Shown one piece after another: positions 30,861 through 44,394 of a DNA stretch of 64,000 bases. The translations under genes and the position numbers were made by a program. Numbering within the stretch: the first letter of the stretch is position 1; each line of letters starts with the position of its first letter. The stretch is from Wuchereria bancrofti (Eukaryota; Nematoda; Chromadorea; Rhabditida; Onchocercidae), in contig SSBO01000001.1 of the NCBI GenBank assembly GCA_005281725.1, positions 10,494,251 through 10,558,250 of the forward strand, read 5' to 3'. The notes under the pieces were generated by a model that saw only the letters and a program-made list of their open reading frames with translations, had not been told where the DNA came from and did no database searches.

Positions 30861-33800
30861 ATGAACAAAATGAGTACTGTTGATGAAGCCGTTATTTGGG
30901 GTAAAAGAAGTGTAGATCCATGGCATCGGATGACATGTTGTCCGGAAGCTGTTTTCACTGTAATTGAGTTTTGTCAGGTTATTCTTTTGGAAATATTTTT
31001 TTTTTTGAATAATAAGTAAAAGTATTATATACATAATTATTGATTGTTATGCTAGTTACGTTTGCAAAATTTTCATTATTGCCCGGAAAAGTTTTTCATT
31101 TACCTTGTCATACCCAGATTTTTATTTTGTAAATATTTCACGAATTTCATGAAGTCGAGATTGAAAATTCAATTCTTACAACAGACTTTGTTTCTTTCTT
31201 TTTTGTTGTTTTTCTTTTGTTTTTGTTTTTTGTTTTGTCATGAATAGAATTAATTGAAATATGTATCCGATTTGCTGATTGTTGTTTGGATCGGATTATG
31301 ATAAGGTTTGACGTGCTAAGTTCTATTTCACTTTTTTTTCTTTTTTTTTTCGTACCCTGAGATTTAATATAATAGAAAATTCATCATTTATAATTCTATA
31401 ACAACGTCAAGTATAACACTATTGTAAGGCAAAGTTACCAGAAAAAAAAAAAAGATTTAAGAAAATTTTGAAATTTATATAAATCAAACAAATGAAGTTT
31501 TTTGTTAATATTCTGTAAGACTCGGAAAGTCAAATTTTTTCTCAATTCATTAAAAAGTGTACATATTTTTAATATCTGAAAAATATAGTTTATTTATTTT
31601 TGTTTCTTTTATAGGCACAAGGTCCACGACCATTATATTCATATCCTACTCATCTTCATAATCCACATCTTGATATGGATAATGTTGCTCTTTGGTTAAT
31701 GAGTGCTGAAATTATTAATGGTTCTAGTATGATAGTTTACAATCAACAAATGGCTGTTTATGCATGTGTTCATTATTCAACTTTACTCGATTTGCACGCT
31801 CGTGCATTTCAGGTTGAATGATTAATTCTAACAGTTATAAAATTTTACGAATAAAATTTGTCCTATGAAGAAGAAATGAGATGGTAAAAGTTTTAATAGT
31901 ATCATTTCAGATTTTCAATTAATGTCTTTCAATTATTAGGAAGGAATAAAGAAATATCGCATATAAAAGTTTTGTAAATTTAACAACGTATAAATTTTAT
32001 ACTTTTCTTTTAGTCAGAAGTACAAATATTACAATCTGTATCATAAAAGTGATAAGATTACGGTGTCTATTTGGTTTTTTAAATTGAAGTATTTAATTTA
32101 AGATTCAATTTAAAAATTCAAATATATGTTGCGGTTAATTTCAGCGACCAATATCGTTAGCGCTATTAACACCTGTAAAACCAACAGTGGCAATATTTAA
32201 GGAATTCATTGAGACAAGTCAACATTTGTTTTTACCATTACTTGTTTGCAATCAAACTTTATTTAAGTTTGTTTTCTTTTCTTCGTTTTTTTTTTTTAGA
32301 TGATGAAGCTTTCGGTATCATTCGATGAAAACCTGAAAAACTTTGAGAAGTAAAATGTCGATTTCAATTACATAATCAATTCTGATTTTAGAATCCAGTC
32401 TTTGTCAGTAAAAAAGTGTATTGTCAGTGTGAAAAGAACAAAAGCCTCTGACTTGTTGAAAAAGTAATACACTAATTAATTTTTAAGGTCACATCTTATT
32501 CGATTAGTTAATCTAACTAAAACAATGGAAATCAAAACGCCAGCTGAGAAAAATTTCCTTTCATCATTGTCAAAATTTGCTAAAGCTAAAGTTCAATCAG
32601 TATCTGATCAGGTATACTTATTTTATTTTATTTCATTTTAAGCTACATTCGCATAAGCGCTAGCAAAATTTTCTAATGATATAAAATATTCCTTATTTGT
32701 GTTTGGTCTGCAATGAAGAGATTTGTTATTAAATTATATTTTCCATAATTCTCATTCTTATCTTCACCTAACTTTATTTTTTCCTTAAAAATGGTTGTAG
32801 AAAAAAATATCGTAGCAGATATAAAATTATTTCGATATTATCTCAGTAGGCACTGAGTTTTTTATCCATAAATTTTCTAGTACAAAATGCATTTTTTCAT
32901 TTTGCTTAAACTATTGACGACTGCCTTATTTGTTTCATTTAAAAGATATTAGTTAAATTTTGGATAAAGATTTAACGGATTTGATCATTGTCAATTTGTA
33001 CTAAAGATGAAGTATGAATTAAACAAGTTAATACTTTTTCATCCCATTTCGAATTATTTTTTTATCTTTTTTCTTTTTTACAGGCAAAACGTATGTTGCA
33101 ACGGTTTGAAAATCATGCCGTGCAGAAAGTATTATGTAACTCTGTGTACTGTAGTGGACATGAGTCAATGAATAATGATATTAAAATTTTGGAGCAATTA
33201 ATTATGGATCATCCAGCATCGTTGCAAGAAATGAAATTTCTAACACCATGTGTCGGTTTTTTTTTTTTCTTTTTTATCTAGCAAAATTTTGCAGTTCTTC
33301 CAAAAAACCACCAGCTATAATTTGTCTAGCAAATGTTATCCGATAAAAGAAATGATTTAATTTTAGTATGAAACATTTCTGCTATAGATATTGATCTTGT
33401 CGGCTTCCGGAAATAGCTTGAACAATTTAAGAAATGAAAAAAAAAAGACGGGGGTTGGGAGGAAGAGAAAAAAGAGTGATATATATCTTTAATATATGCT
33501 CAACAGTTATAGAAAAGAGATCAGTATTGAATAAAAGATTGAATTAATATTCCAATGACATTTAAAATATAAGAGTTAGATAGACTTATTGTATTCATTA
33601 AATTATGAAGCAAATTTTTATGGAATTTCAGACATATGATGGATTTATTAAAACTCTTCCAAAAATATATGAAAAACTTACCAAAACTACCCAGTCATAT
33701 AATACAGGAACTTTATTTTGCGCTGAAATGCCAGTGTTAAAATTGAAAGATCGTAACAATCACAATTTAGATAGCGACAACAACAATGCTACAACCATGT

Positions 33801-35266
33801 TAGTTTTGTTCTAAATTGAAATATAATTAATTCATGGGTGATATTTCAATTGCATAGTGTGTAGGATAATATTTTTGTATGGATATTTTGATCATAGTTC
33901 TTAATTGATATTACTTTAGGAATCTTCTGAATGAGAATGATTACACAAGGAATCTGACTACTGTTGTAGAAGGTTTGGATAAGGTAAGACTTTTTATGAT
34001 AAATTAACAAGACAGTTTGAGAGATAATGTATATTATTTTTTGAGTTCTTTTTGGGATGATTCAATGAATTATACTTTTAATGTCAATAAATTACAAAAA
34101 GAAACAATAATAATAATGGATTTAGTATCTTAAATTAATTTTTGGTACTGGTAAACTTAAATATTATGGTATGGTAAGAAAGTGATACTTTTCTACGCCA
34201 GAATTTTTTTTTTTCGAAAAATTCAAGGTGAACTTCTTTTTGTTTTCATCGATTTTTTTTTTCTCTTTTTTTGCAGATTTTATTTGCTCTTCTAAGCGGT
34301 GAAAAATTAGCGCTTTGGTCAATAGAGGAGAGGAAGAGTTTGGGTAAAGACTTACTTAAAAAATTGAATTTACTACGGGTTTGTATGCAGAGGCAAAATG
34401 CATCATGGAATGCAGGACATAAAAAGTAGGTTATGATAAAAAGTAAATTATGACTTTTATTGTTTTAATGATAGAGATTACTAGATATTCCGGGAGAAGA
34501 TCGTAAGATTTGACCATTGTAATCTTGATCTTTATCGAAGCATAACCTATCAAATGTTGAAAATGTTTCGAATCATATCGAAAATTTTGTGCCATATGAT
34601 TGTGACTTCTCGTTAAATTTATTGAATAAAAAAAAAAAAAGAAAAAAAAAGCAATAGTTCGATTCACTTTTTTGCAAAAATAAATTTTTAGCACTAAGGA
34701 TTGTCAATTGTTTGGGGAAAGTGTTCCACGCAAAACAACCGTAAACGATTCAAAAGACGCAATGCTATGTGTGTACGACGTAGAAGGTCGATGGCTTAAG
34801 TGTAGGAATTATAGAGGTATATTTTATGGAAAATGGTTTTCTCGTTTTCACGCAATTCTCATCAATGTAATTGTTTAAGCTATTGCAAGGCTTAATTCAT
34901 CGCTTCTTATTAACTGGCAGCATTTTCAGGTAAACTGTTAAACTTTTTCATTTTCAGGTAAACTGTTAAACTTTTTCATTTTCAGGTAAACTGTTAAACT
35001 TTTTATCATCTAAACGAAATGACTCATTTCCTACTGATTATGCGTTGATTCAGTATGTTATGGCACAATTAACAGATTTGTGCTCAATTGTGTATTTGGC
35101 CAAATATATTGGTCCAAATGAATTACGAGAACGTCTACAAATAGAAGAAGATGATTTTAAAATGATTGTTAATTTATTAGCTGAAATTGATTTCCTAAAA
35201 TATGGTTGGATGAAGGAAAAAATCAAAAAAGAACGAAATTTAGGAATGATCGCTGTTAAAATTTAA
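30861..35266 (+). CDS. SMCR8-like DENN/longin-family protein
   Basis: Eleven exons (30861-30977, 31615-31812, 32145-32243, 32300-32349, 32488-32611, 33084-33251, 33632-33798, 33920-33983, 34277-34425, 34692-34816, 34986-35266) give 513 residues. Near the N-terminus, FCQAQGPRPLYSYP, then ALWLMSAEIING, then STLLDLHARAFQRPISLALL match the longin-type start of SMCR8, whose signature includes QVGPQPLLTIP and LYDLEARGFVRP. Folliculin shares this fold, so it is the main alternative; the Arg-Pro after the Phe favours SMCR8. The rest is helical, with an acidic Asn-rich patch in exon 7. It ends in LLAEIDFLKYGWMKEKI, which has a winged-helix look. In animals SMCR8 works with C9orf72 and WDR41 in autophagy and lysosome regulation. 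Human SMCR8 is much longer, so this is a compact form. Intron 3 is only 56 nt. The donor after exon 6 (GTCGGT) is unusual, and the last acceptor is triplicated. Confidence 0.68.
34921..35004. repeat. 28-bp triplication carrying a 3' splice site
   Basis: Three perfect copies of a 28-bp unit starting CATTTTCAGGTAAACTG, at 34921, 34949 and 34977. Each contains a TTTTCAG acceptor. Use of the first or second AG meets an in-frame TAA; only the third opens the last exon of the SMCR8-like gene. Confidence 0.93.
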
Positions 35267-36590
35267 GTTTATCTATAATTTGTGTAAATTTGTATATTCT
35301 TCAATATTTGCAACGCTGTCAATTTTTAATGCCTTCATTGATTGCTTATATTAGCTAAACTGTAAATTTACTGTATACAAGTAATATATCATTTTTATTT
35401 ATAAAACACGACTTTAAACTTCGCTTTGCCGACTTTTTCTTACCGAAAAAAGTTGACATTTCGGGAATGCTTTGAATTCAAGAAAAAAAAATCGATACAG
35501 ATAATAGTACTGATTAAAAGTAAACAAACTGCGGTGATTGTGCACGGAAAGAGTTTGGAAGAGTAAGTAATTAAAGAGAACATCCTGAAAGTGTGCCACA
35601 GCAATAATTTAAATCCTTCGTTTAGAGGAAGGTGAGAAAAAAGAAAGATTGTCTCGATGAATTTTATTGGAAAGAATCTGGATCATTCCGGTCACTGATA
35701 ACTGTTGATTACTGATTGATTAATAACTTTTAATTTGACACAATTTTGTCATCTATGATTTTTTTTATTTTTGTTTCTATGTGTACTTTATGTCATTTTG
35801 ATGATATTAAGATCTAATTTACCTTAGCTTATATTCGTCACAATAATTAAATGTAAACCAAAACTGAAAATTGCACTTATTTATTTTTTAATACATTGTT
35901 TGAATGCTACAGTTTTGTTGAGAATTAGTCTTTACAGGAAATATAAAATTCTTAAAAGAAATTTTCAATTCAAAAAACGTGAGTACCATCACACTTTATA
36001 TTTAACCTTGCATCTTATTTTTTAAAATTGAGAAATTCATTAATGTTACGAAAAAAAGTGAAAAAAAGGAAGTCATGGTAAGAAGTTCCCGTCCATACCA
36101 AGAATTTAATTCAAAGTAAATAATAGTATTCATACAAAGAATTAAATTTATAATTTAGATTTATTTGAAGAATTAAGTTTATAATTTTAATCAAATTATT
36201 AATTTATTACAAATATAGTAATAGTAACTTAATGTGTGTTACGAAAGAAAAAAATAGGGAAAAGTTTCATTCTTAAAAAAATTGTCACCAACACTGTCAT
36301 CAATTAACAATAATTCAAAAAATAAAAATAAGAAGGGGGCGGCTAATTATTCTAATTCTTTGCTCATTAAACTATCAGTTTTTTCTTTTTCTCATTTCTC
36401 ATTTCCTAAAAAATTACTAAAAAAGTTTTGATATTTTTTCTTTTTTTTTTGTTTTTAGGAAATGAACACAAGAAAATAATTTAACAAGGAAGATTGATCT
36501 TCCTTTTCCCGCTTTAAACAACTTTTTTCTTCTGATTTCAGATTTAGGAAAATAAAAGTTTATATTCAATTCAATAATTTAAGTATAATA
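35267..36590. other. Convergent intergenic DNA
   Basis: Separates the 3' ends of the SMCR8-like (+) and phospholipase B-like (-) genes. No exon seen on either strand; AT-rich 3' UTR-like sequence. Confidence 0.4.
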
Positions 36591-39500
36591 TTACGATAAG
36601 ACAGTTTCCCATTCTGTTTCTATTTCCTTGAATTGCCATACCGTTGGTTGGCCATAATGGTTTACTTGTATATCTGTTGTAGCCCAGCTGGAAATTCTTG
36701 CTAATTTTTATTAAAATAACAAATATAATTAATAATGAAAATTTAAAAGAAGTAAATATTGCATAAATTACGAATATTTTTTCTTATAATATTACCTGAA
36801 GACAGGAAGTGGATCATAAGTTGGTCCACTCCATGCTTTAAATCGAAGATTCTTGAATAATTGATAATTTGTTCCCTGAAAATTATTTCATCTCATTTAA
36901 AAATTTATTCATAATTATTATTAATTGAATTTTGAATTTGTCAAAAAAAAAAAATACACTTAGAATAAATGAATTATAAGCAGTAAAGAAAAAAATAATA
37001 ATTGCCTTTTTACAAAAAATATAGTAAATAATTTCATATAATTCTTAATATTCTATATAGAGTTAGATATAGAATTTATTCTTAGTGAACTGGATGTAAA
37101 TTTTATAAGACAAAATAAAAATGGAAAAAAATTATTTGAATTATAATTAAAATAAAAATACTTTATAATCAATACTGCCTGAATTTCGATGGCTCATTTT
37201 ACTAACTTAAATTTTATGAGATAAAATATAGATAGATAAAATTATTTGAATTATAATTAAAATAAAAATACTTTATAATCAATACTGCCTGAATTTCGAT
37301 GACCCATTTCATTAATTTCATATGTACCATTAGCAGGATTTAAATCACCACGTGTTGATATACTTGCCAGTGCTGAATATGGTGGAATACATTTACATTT
37401 GCTAAATTTTTCATGCTTATAATCATTGTATCTGAAAAGAAAAAAAAAAAAAAGGAATGCGCCATTTTTTTTTATTTCTTTTAAATTCAAAAAATGAAAT
37501 TTTTTTTTAGATTTGATTATTTCTCGTAACAAAAATTTTGATTTCTTTTTGAGAAAGTTCAAAAAAGAAAAAAAGACTTTTTTTTTTCACTTTTTAATAC
37601 CTCATTAATTTTTGTAAACTATTCAAATTGATAACTTTGTGATGATCACGATTAAAAATTTTAGCACGTGGTGAGCGTTCCCAATTGTACCAATCGAATA
37701 ATTGACCTTTTTGTTTGAAACCACTTATTTCACTGATTGTATTAAAATATGGAATATTATAACTTGGCCAATATGTGTAATTCTTTAGAAACCATGTCAT
37801 ATCATGAGCAATCACTAGTCCACTAAATTTTTATATTTTTTGATTGAATACTTTAAAAAAAAATTAATTATTAAATCAATAAAAACAAGTTGAAGAAGAA
37901 ATTTTTTCATAATTTAATTAATCAAAATTATTTAATCATTCAAAACTGTATATCCTAATTGTAATTCTTGATGAAAAAATAAAAAAAAAAAAGGCTATTG
38001 TTGAAATTTAAAAGAAAAAATTATTATTAATATTATTATTAAGTTCAAAATGTTGAATTATCTGTTATTAAAGAATGATAAATTTGAATATAACAAACTA
38101 TAATATTTCACAAAATATTTCAAGAATTTGGAAAAAACTACTTTCTAAAATTTTCTAACTACTTCAACCATCAATTATTAATTAGGAGAAAATATATGAT
38201 TTGATTTACATGACTTGAATTAATAATGACATATATCATAAATTGAAATCATAAATTAAACAAATTAAACAAAATATGAATCATAAATTAAAAAGCTAGA
38301 AATTTTTGACAAAAAAGACAAATAAAATGAATATAAAGTAAATAATATATAACAGTTATAAGAAATTATTATTAGGAAAATTATGATAATTATTATTTAT
38401 AAAGACTATTGTTAGTAAATGTTTCTTTTTTGCAAAATTAATTTTTAAAAAAAGAGAAAGAATAAAATTAGGCGATTTTTTTTTCTAATTAAAATGTTTG
38501 AACAATGCATACGGTGTTTGCTCTAAAACCCATAAAAGATTATTTGTTGGAAGTTTTTCGTTTGGTTTGAATAATTTATAATCAACTATACTCCATTGAT
38601 TATTGTAAGTGCCCGAATTATATCGTGCAAATATTTGCATCCATTGTTTTGCAGTACTAAAATAATGCAAAAATAAATTGACGCGAAAATATTAATTTTT
38701 AATTGATTTAAAAAAGAAACTAAGAATAGTAATAAATGCATATTACAATTTTCTCAAGCTTTGAATATTAAATTTATGTTAAATAATTTCAATTCAACAT
38801 TAAAATAAGTTAAAATAAATTAATAATTTTGATAGGGATAGTTATGATAAAACTAAAGTAAGAATATGAAATTAAGTAGATTTTTTTTTTTTGTATTACT
38901 CCATATTTTTTTTTTTTGAAAAAAAGATAACTTCATTGATGGAGAAAAAAAGAAGAAGGTAATAACGAACTTTGCAAGTTTTGTAGCAATAATACTACGA
39001 ATCCAACAATGTAACTGTCCACTGGGTTTGATAGCATCATACAATGATCGATTAAATATATTAATTGTCGTTTCAATTATTGCCTAATTATTAAATAAAA
39101 GAAACAAATAATTGGGAAGCAATTAATTAAGCTACAAAATTTATGAACAAATCATATTTTATCACATATAACACAATGCTTTTTTTTTAATGATCAATTG
39201 AATATATTAATTGTCGTTTCAATTATTTCTTTTTTTTTCTTTTGCATTATAAACATGTAATAATCAGAATAATCAATAACCTTTACTCGTTATTATGCTA
39301 AAAAAATTTTTTTTAAATCAATAATTTTGATTATTTTCCTAGAAATAATAATAACAAATTAATTAATTAATTAAATGAAATGAATATAAAAATACCAATC
39401 CAGAGCTTGCAAGAATAAAATCATCTAATGAAATTAGCGAACCAGGATATGATGAAAAAGATGTCGCATAACCAGGTATTTTTTCTTTCTCTATAATAAA

Positions 39501-42500
39501 TAATGCTCATACTAGTAAAATTATTCGACTTTTTGTTTATTAATTTGTGTACTACCGTAATACGCGTTACTGTATACATCATTTATACGGTATAAATTTA
39601 CCGTATAATGCTTTTACACAATTTATTGTGCTGAATTGAAAAATGATATAATTTTTGCCCGCTTTTAGTTACAAAAATATTCCTCGATAAATTGCAATAT
39701 TATGCTTGATTATAATTTAATGTTAAGCTTGTTTGATTATAATTTCACTAAAAATTTTGTGACTTTAGAATTTTAGACATTACATTAGCCTAAAATCAAA
39801 TATTCTCTTCTTTGTTTTCCTTCCCTTTCTTCCGTTTTTTTTCTGTTCTTCAAAAAAATTTTCCGAGAAAATTTAATTTAATTATATGATTAATTAATTA
39901 AAAATTTCGAATTTAACAAAAAGTTATTATATATTGTGAGCTGACACAATGTAATTTTGTAATACATTGCATATTCCATTAGTAACAAACTAAAATACTA
40001 AAAAAAGGAAAGGAAAAAAATAATTAAAATATTTTATGGGAAAAAAGTTTACCAAATGCAAATTTGTAAAATTTAAGAATTCGATTCATCGTTTCATAAC
40101 CAGACATGGTAACATGAGCAATAAATAAATCGGCATTATCTGGTGCTAATTTTACCAAACCCGAACAATGGCTTGCATCAGATTTGTTTTTGCCGAATAT
40201 TTTTCTCAAATCAATCAAGTCACCAGCAAGCTGTATCATGCTACAAAAATATGAGCAATTAAAAAAACAAATAAAACCACAAATTTTTAAAAAATTTTAC
40301 TCAAAATAAATTTTTCCTTCAATTGTTAAAAGTCGGATTTTTTTTAATAATATTTAAGAGAAAATATTCTCAATTTCAGAGTTCAAGTTTAAATTAAAAT
40401 TTAAGGAAAAAAATACATATGGAAAATTGATAACAATATCGAGCATATATTTTAAAATTGATAATTGTTATAATTTTGACAAAAAAAGAACAAAAAAAAT
40501 TTTTTAAATGTTATAATCGATTTATTATCATTTACACATTCACTACATAATTTAAATCATTTTTGTCATAACTAATTTTTTTGTGAGTACAATTCTTAAT
40601 AATAATATTGAAACTTACTAAATTGGTGTTAGTTCAAATGAAATTATTGGCTTATAGATGGTAGATGTTTTTTTTAAATATCCATGATTCATTCCTGTTA
40701 GCTGTGCAAATGTTAAATTCACCTATAAAATAATGATATATTTTCATTAGTACAATTTAATAGATTTTTTTCTAATTCCTAACTTTTAAATCTTTCTCAA
40801 TTAAAAAATAAGAAATGAAAACTTTGGATAAAGGCTGATTTTTCATCATTACATTTTAAGAGCAAATCATAATTAAAATATTGTGAGCAATTAGTGTAAA
40901 GCATACAATGTGCTGCTATTTGTTCAAATATAAATGATTTAATTAAAAATTAATATAAATGAAAGTAGTCCAAGAAAAAAAAAGCCTAATAAAATATATA
41001 TACTAAAATTTAATTAATATATATAGAAAAAGAAGAAATTTATAAAATGAAAACAAATTTTGATAATAATTATTTAAAATTAAATCTTAAATTAACCTGC
41101 TTCCAGTAAATGTCTATTTCTCTTTTCTTTCTCACTGTATGCTTGATCCAATTCAAATTTTTGGATAAATAAGCAAAAAGTTTGTTGCAGTATTCTTTTT
41201 TACCATTACACATTCCTTCCAATGTATTACGACAATGATATTTTATCAATTGTCGTGTTAAAATACCTTTAAAATTTATTTACCTTTTGGTTTTCATATC
41301 ATTTTACTAAATCTTAGTTTATAAAGACAAGGAAAAAAAACTAAAACATTTAATTTTTGTTTTTTTTTTCTTTTAAGAAACGTATACTTTATATTAACTA
41401 AATAAAAGTTCATAAAAAAATCGATTTAATTTGAAAATTTCAACGGTTTTTTAAATTTTAAAATGTTAAAATTTCTTTTTCTTCATCATCCTTTATCTAT
41501 CGTTATTTTCCCTTGTGTCAAATTTTTTTTTTTTTAATTATAAAACTAACCTTCAAGAAGTCCAGCAGCAAATGCCTGAGTTATTTCATCAACACCATTG
41601 AATGTTTCCACTTCAAAAATACCCCAGCTGGAACAAAATAAATCATTTTAAATTTAATTTTTTTTTTTTAAAATATATTTGCCTACCTAAATTCCACATA
41701 TTTAGAGTGTCATTTCGAGAAAATAATTAAATTTTTTTAGCTTCAATAATATTTAAAATTAAAATTTTAACTTATTAATAATTATATTTTCTTTAATTAT
41801 AAACAGTCAGTTTTAGTTAATGTTCAAAACATATAATTGCTTTATCACTTTTCTTCCTAATTAATCGATCTATCTCATTTTTTTTTTGTCTAATAAATCG
41901 TATTTAGATATTTTGCTTTTTAATTTTAATTAATCATTTTCTTTTTCACCCTGTCTCATTAACAGCATTCCGGAATCGTCCTAATGCAACCTGAATACCT
42001 TTGTCACATTTTGTACCATTATTTGTATATAATATATTGCTATCCTTTTTACGACATGCACTTAAATATTCATAATAATCATCCTGAAAAAAAAAAAAAA
42101 AAACGAATATGTGAATTATTATATCTCAATTTATTAAATTTATAATATTATAAGTAACACTATTACATCTGTAATTTATCAGTTTAATTATTTAAAATTT
42201 TGTTGTAACAATTTTCTTTATGCTATTATAATTAACATTAATGAAATCATTAATTTGTTAAAGTGTAAAAAAAAAGTAAAGAATAAATATTTTAGACTGT
42301 GCAATATCACTTTCAATTTTATTAATTTACTATCATAATTATTTCTATCTGAAATTCGATAAAACCATTAGTATGCTATATCAAAATTTCGCTTACTAAT
42401 CAATTATCATTACTTTATTACTTATTCTATTACACAATTACTTTACCATATAATTACTTCTAATTACTGTCGTAAATATTTCGCCTTTTATTGAATTACA

Positions 42501-42787
42501 TAAAATAGCATATAATATTTTCAATGAAAAATTACATTAATCATTTACTCTTTATTCTTTTTTAATAAAATTATTCCTCTTCAAAACAATTACGAGAAAA
42601 AAACAAATAAATAAATAAATAAATAAACAAAAGTAATCATTACATGTTGTTTGCAATTGAATTGCAATTTACAATTACTCCTTTCATTATCAACAATTTC
42701 ACGATCACGTAATCCACGTTTAAGTAATAATAATGACTGAGTTAAATGTAAAATAATTGTTAATAACCAAAATCGAGAAAGCACCAT
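36591..42787 (-). CDS. Phospholipase B-like protein (PLBD family)
   Basis: Thirteen minus-strand exons (42787-42644, 42083-41950, 41627-41551, 41266-41097, 40722-40619, 40240-40053, 39490-39396, 39083-38971, 38656-38513, 37822-37601, 37431-37272, 36875-36796, 36687-36591) join to 575 residues. The start MVLSRFWLLTIILHLTQ is a signal peptide, fitting a lysosomal or secreted Ntn-hydrolase. Family marks follow in order: KCDKGIQVALGRF, NETGWGIFEVETFNG, FAAGLLEG, the putative nucleophile Cys at about 235 in SHCSGLVKLAP (the family autocleaves before this Cys), SFSSYPGSLISLDDF, YNSGTYNNQW, LEQTPG, YWPSYNIPYF, SPRAKIFNRD, ISTRGDLNP, HRNSGSIDYK and SGPTYDPLPVF. The family is described as removing fatty acyl chains from phospholipids. 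No catalytic residue appears missing. Exon 8 uses a weak GTTCGT donor. Confidence 0.93.
37141..37320. repeat. Partial duplication of the PLBD exon 11 3' end and donor
   Basis: About 60-75 bases that include the last codons of exon 11 (HRNSGSIDYK) and its GTATTT donor (37272/37271) recur about 114 bases further into the intron, at about 37140-37204. The second copy reads SHRNSGSIDYK with the same donor but lacks an acceptor and the rest of the exon. Confidence 0.88.
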
Positions 42788-44394
42788 TATGCAACAACTG
42801 TTACAACAAATGAATTCACTACGTTTAAACTGCTAAACGATGAAATAAATATTTATCATCTCAATCGACCACCATCATTATCATTCAACCATCTTCTGCT
42901 TTTCCTATCTTTTTTCAATCATCAATAATAAAATTCACTTTTCATCTTACTTTCTTCACTTTTCTTTAAAAAAAAAAAAAACAACACACACACATAGACA
43001 CAAATATTATCTTACAAATTGACTTCTTTTCCTAAAATTTTATAAAGTTTATGCCAAATTTTCAAATATTTTATATCCAATTTTCAAAATACTACTTTAT
43101 GCATATTTACCATAAAATGCAAAATAAAATATTATGCAAACTCTTCCAAATATTCAAAAACATAATCATACAATTTCTACGCGTGTCTCTTTGTTTAAAT
43201 CTAATTTTTAGATGGTAAAAACAATCCGAAATTTCAGCTCAATAATTTCAAACAATTCCCTTTCTCTTTCTTCCCATTTATCTTTTGTAGTAAATGTATT
43301 GCTTAAATTTGCGCCAAAAATTGCCATTAAAAATTAATATTCATCACGATTTTATAGATATAACGTAGCTTTCTACGTTTATCTGACGTTTTATTCCTTA
43401 AATTTGTGTTCTTTTATTATAAAAAAAGAATTTACACTGAATACCACACAAACTAAAAGCATTTAAATTGAACAATTCACTATTTTACAGTTTTCATTGT
43501 TATGATACGTGATTGAGAAGGTTTATTTAAGTATGGATTAGTATGATTGATCATATATATGTTTAACGAAATTATGCAAAAATTTTATTTCGAAGATAAG
43601 CATACTTCTTCAGATATTTCGATTATCTTTATGATAGGCTTTACCGCTAGAATAACTCATTGAACTTATTATAACAAGTGTTAACGTCTTAAAAAAATGA
43701 GAAACTTGTAAAAATGTGAAATCTGTAATGTGATCCATTTTTTTTTCCTGGAAATTATCAAGGTATGAAACGGTACATAAAAAAATTAATAACACAAAAA
43801 AAAAATGTGAGGAAATTAACTGCATAAAGTGCATAGGAAAAACAAACCGTAAAATCATATTCTTGAGACCTTCACAGGATTTTTAATTATTCTGAGTTTT
43901 TTTTTTCTTTTTTTTTAATCGTCGGGCAATATTTATTTTTAATAGAATGTATGGAATTTTTAGAATGTTCTGGACTATTCAATTTGCTATAATGCTAACA
44001 CTAAAAGGATATTATTACACAAAAAATTATCACAAAAAAAAAACTATCAAAAATTTATCACAAATATTATGTAGGCAAAAAAATAAAAATAAAAAATTGC
44101 TAAAGAATATTTCTTTGGATAGTTCAAATTATGTAAAAAGAAAACAGATGAAAGAAAAGTTGCCTTCGTGCTCTTTGTGATAAATTATAGACTAATCAAA
44201 AGTATCCCTAAATCTTTGACAGTGTCGATTGTAAAAGTGATAGTCATGTAAAATGAAAAAGTTCCTATTAGTCAAGCATCGAGAACACAAAAAATAACTG
44301 AATTTTTGAATGTAATTAGAAATCAGAACTTTCAAACTGCAATTGAAAAACAAACATGTTATAAAATTATAACATTTATAGCAACGATATAAAA
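42788..44394. other. Intergenic DNA
   Basis: Lies upstream of the PLBD gene and downstream of the DCAF4-like gene, both on the minus strand. Short open stretches at 43610-43858 (-) and 43947-44180 (+) lack splice context and have poor composition. It should contain the PLBD promoter and the DCAF4-like 3' UTR. Confidence 0.4.

Noticed and set aside
43610..43858. Minus-strand 82-codon open stretch with a hydrophobic start, signal-peptide-like
   Set aside because: No trans-splice site nearby, AT-driven Phe/Leu content, and poly-A/T runs within it; chance is more likely.
43947..44180. Plus-strand 77-codon open stretch rich in Lys and Asn
   Set aside because: Composition is explained by A-rich DNA; no splice or leader context.
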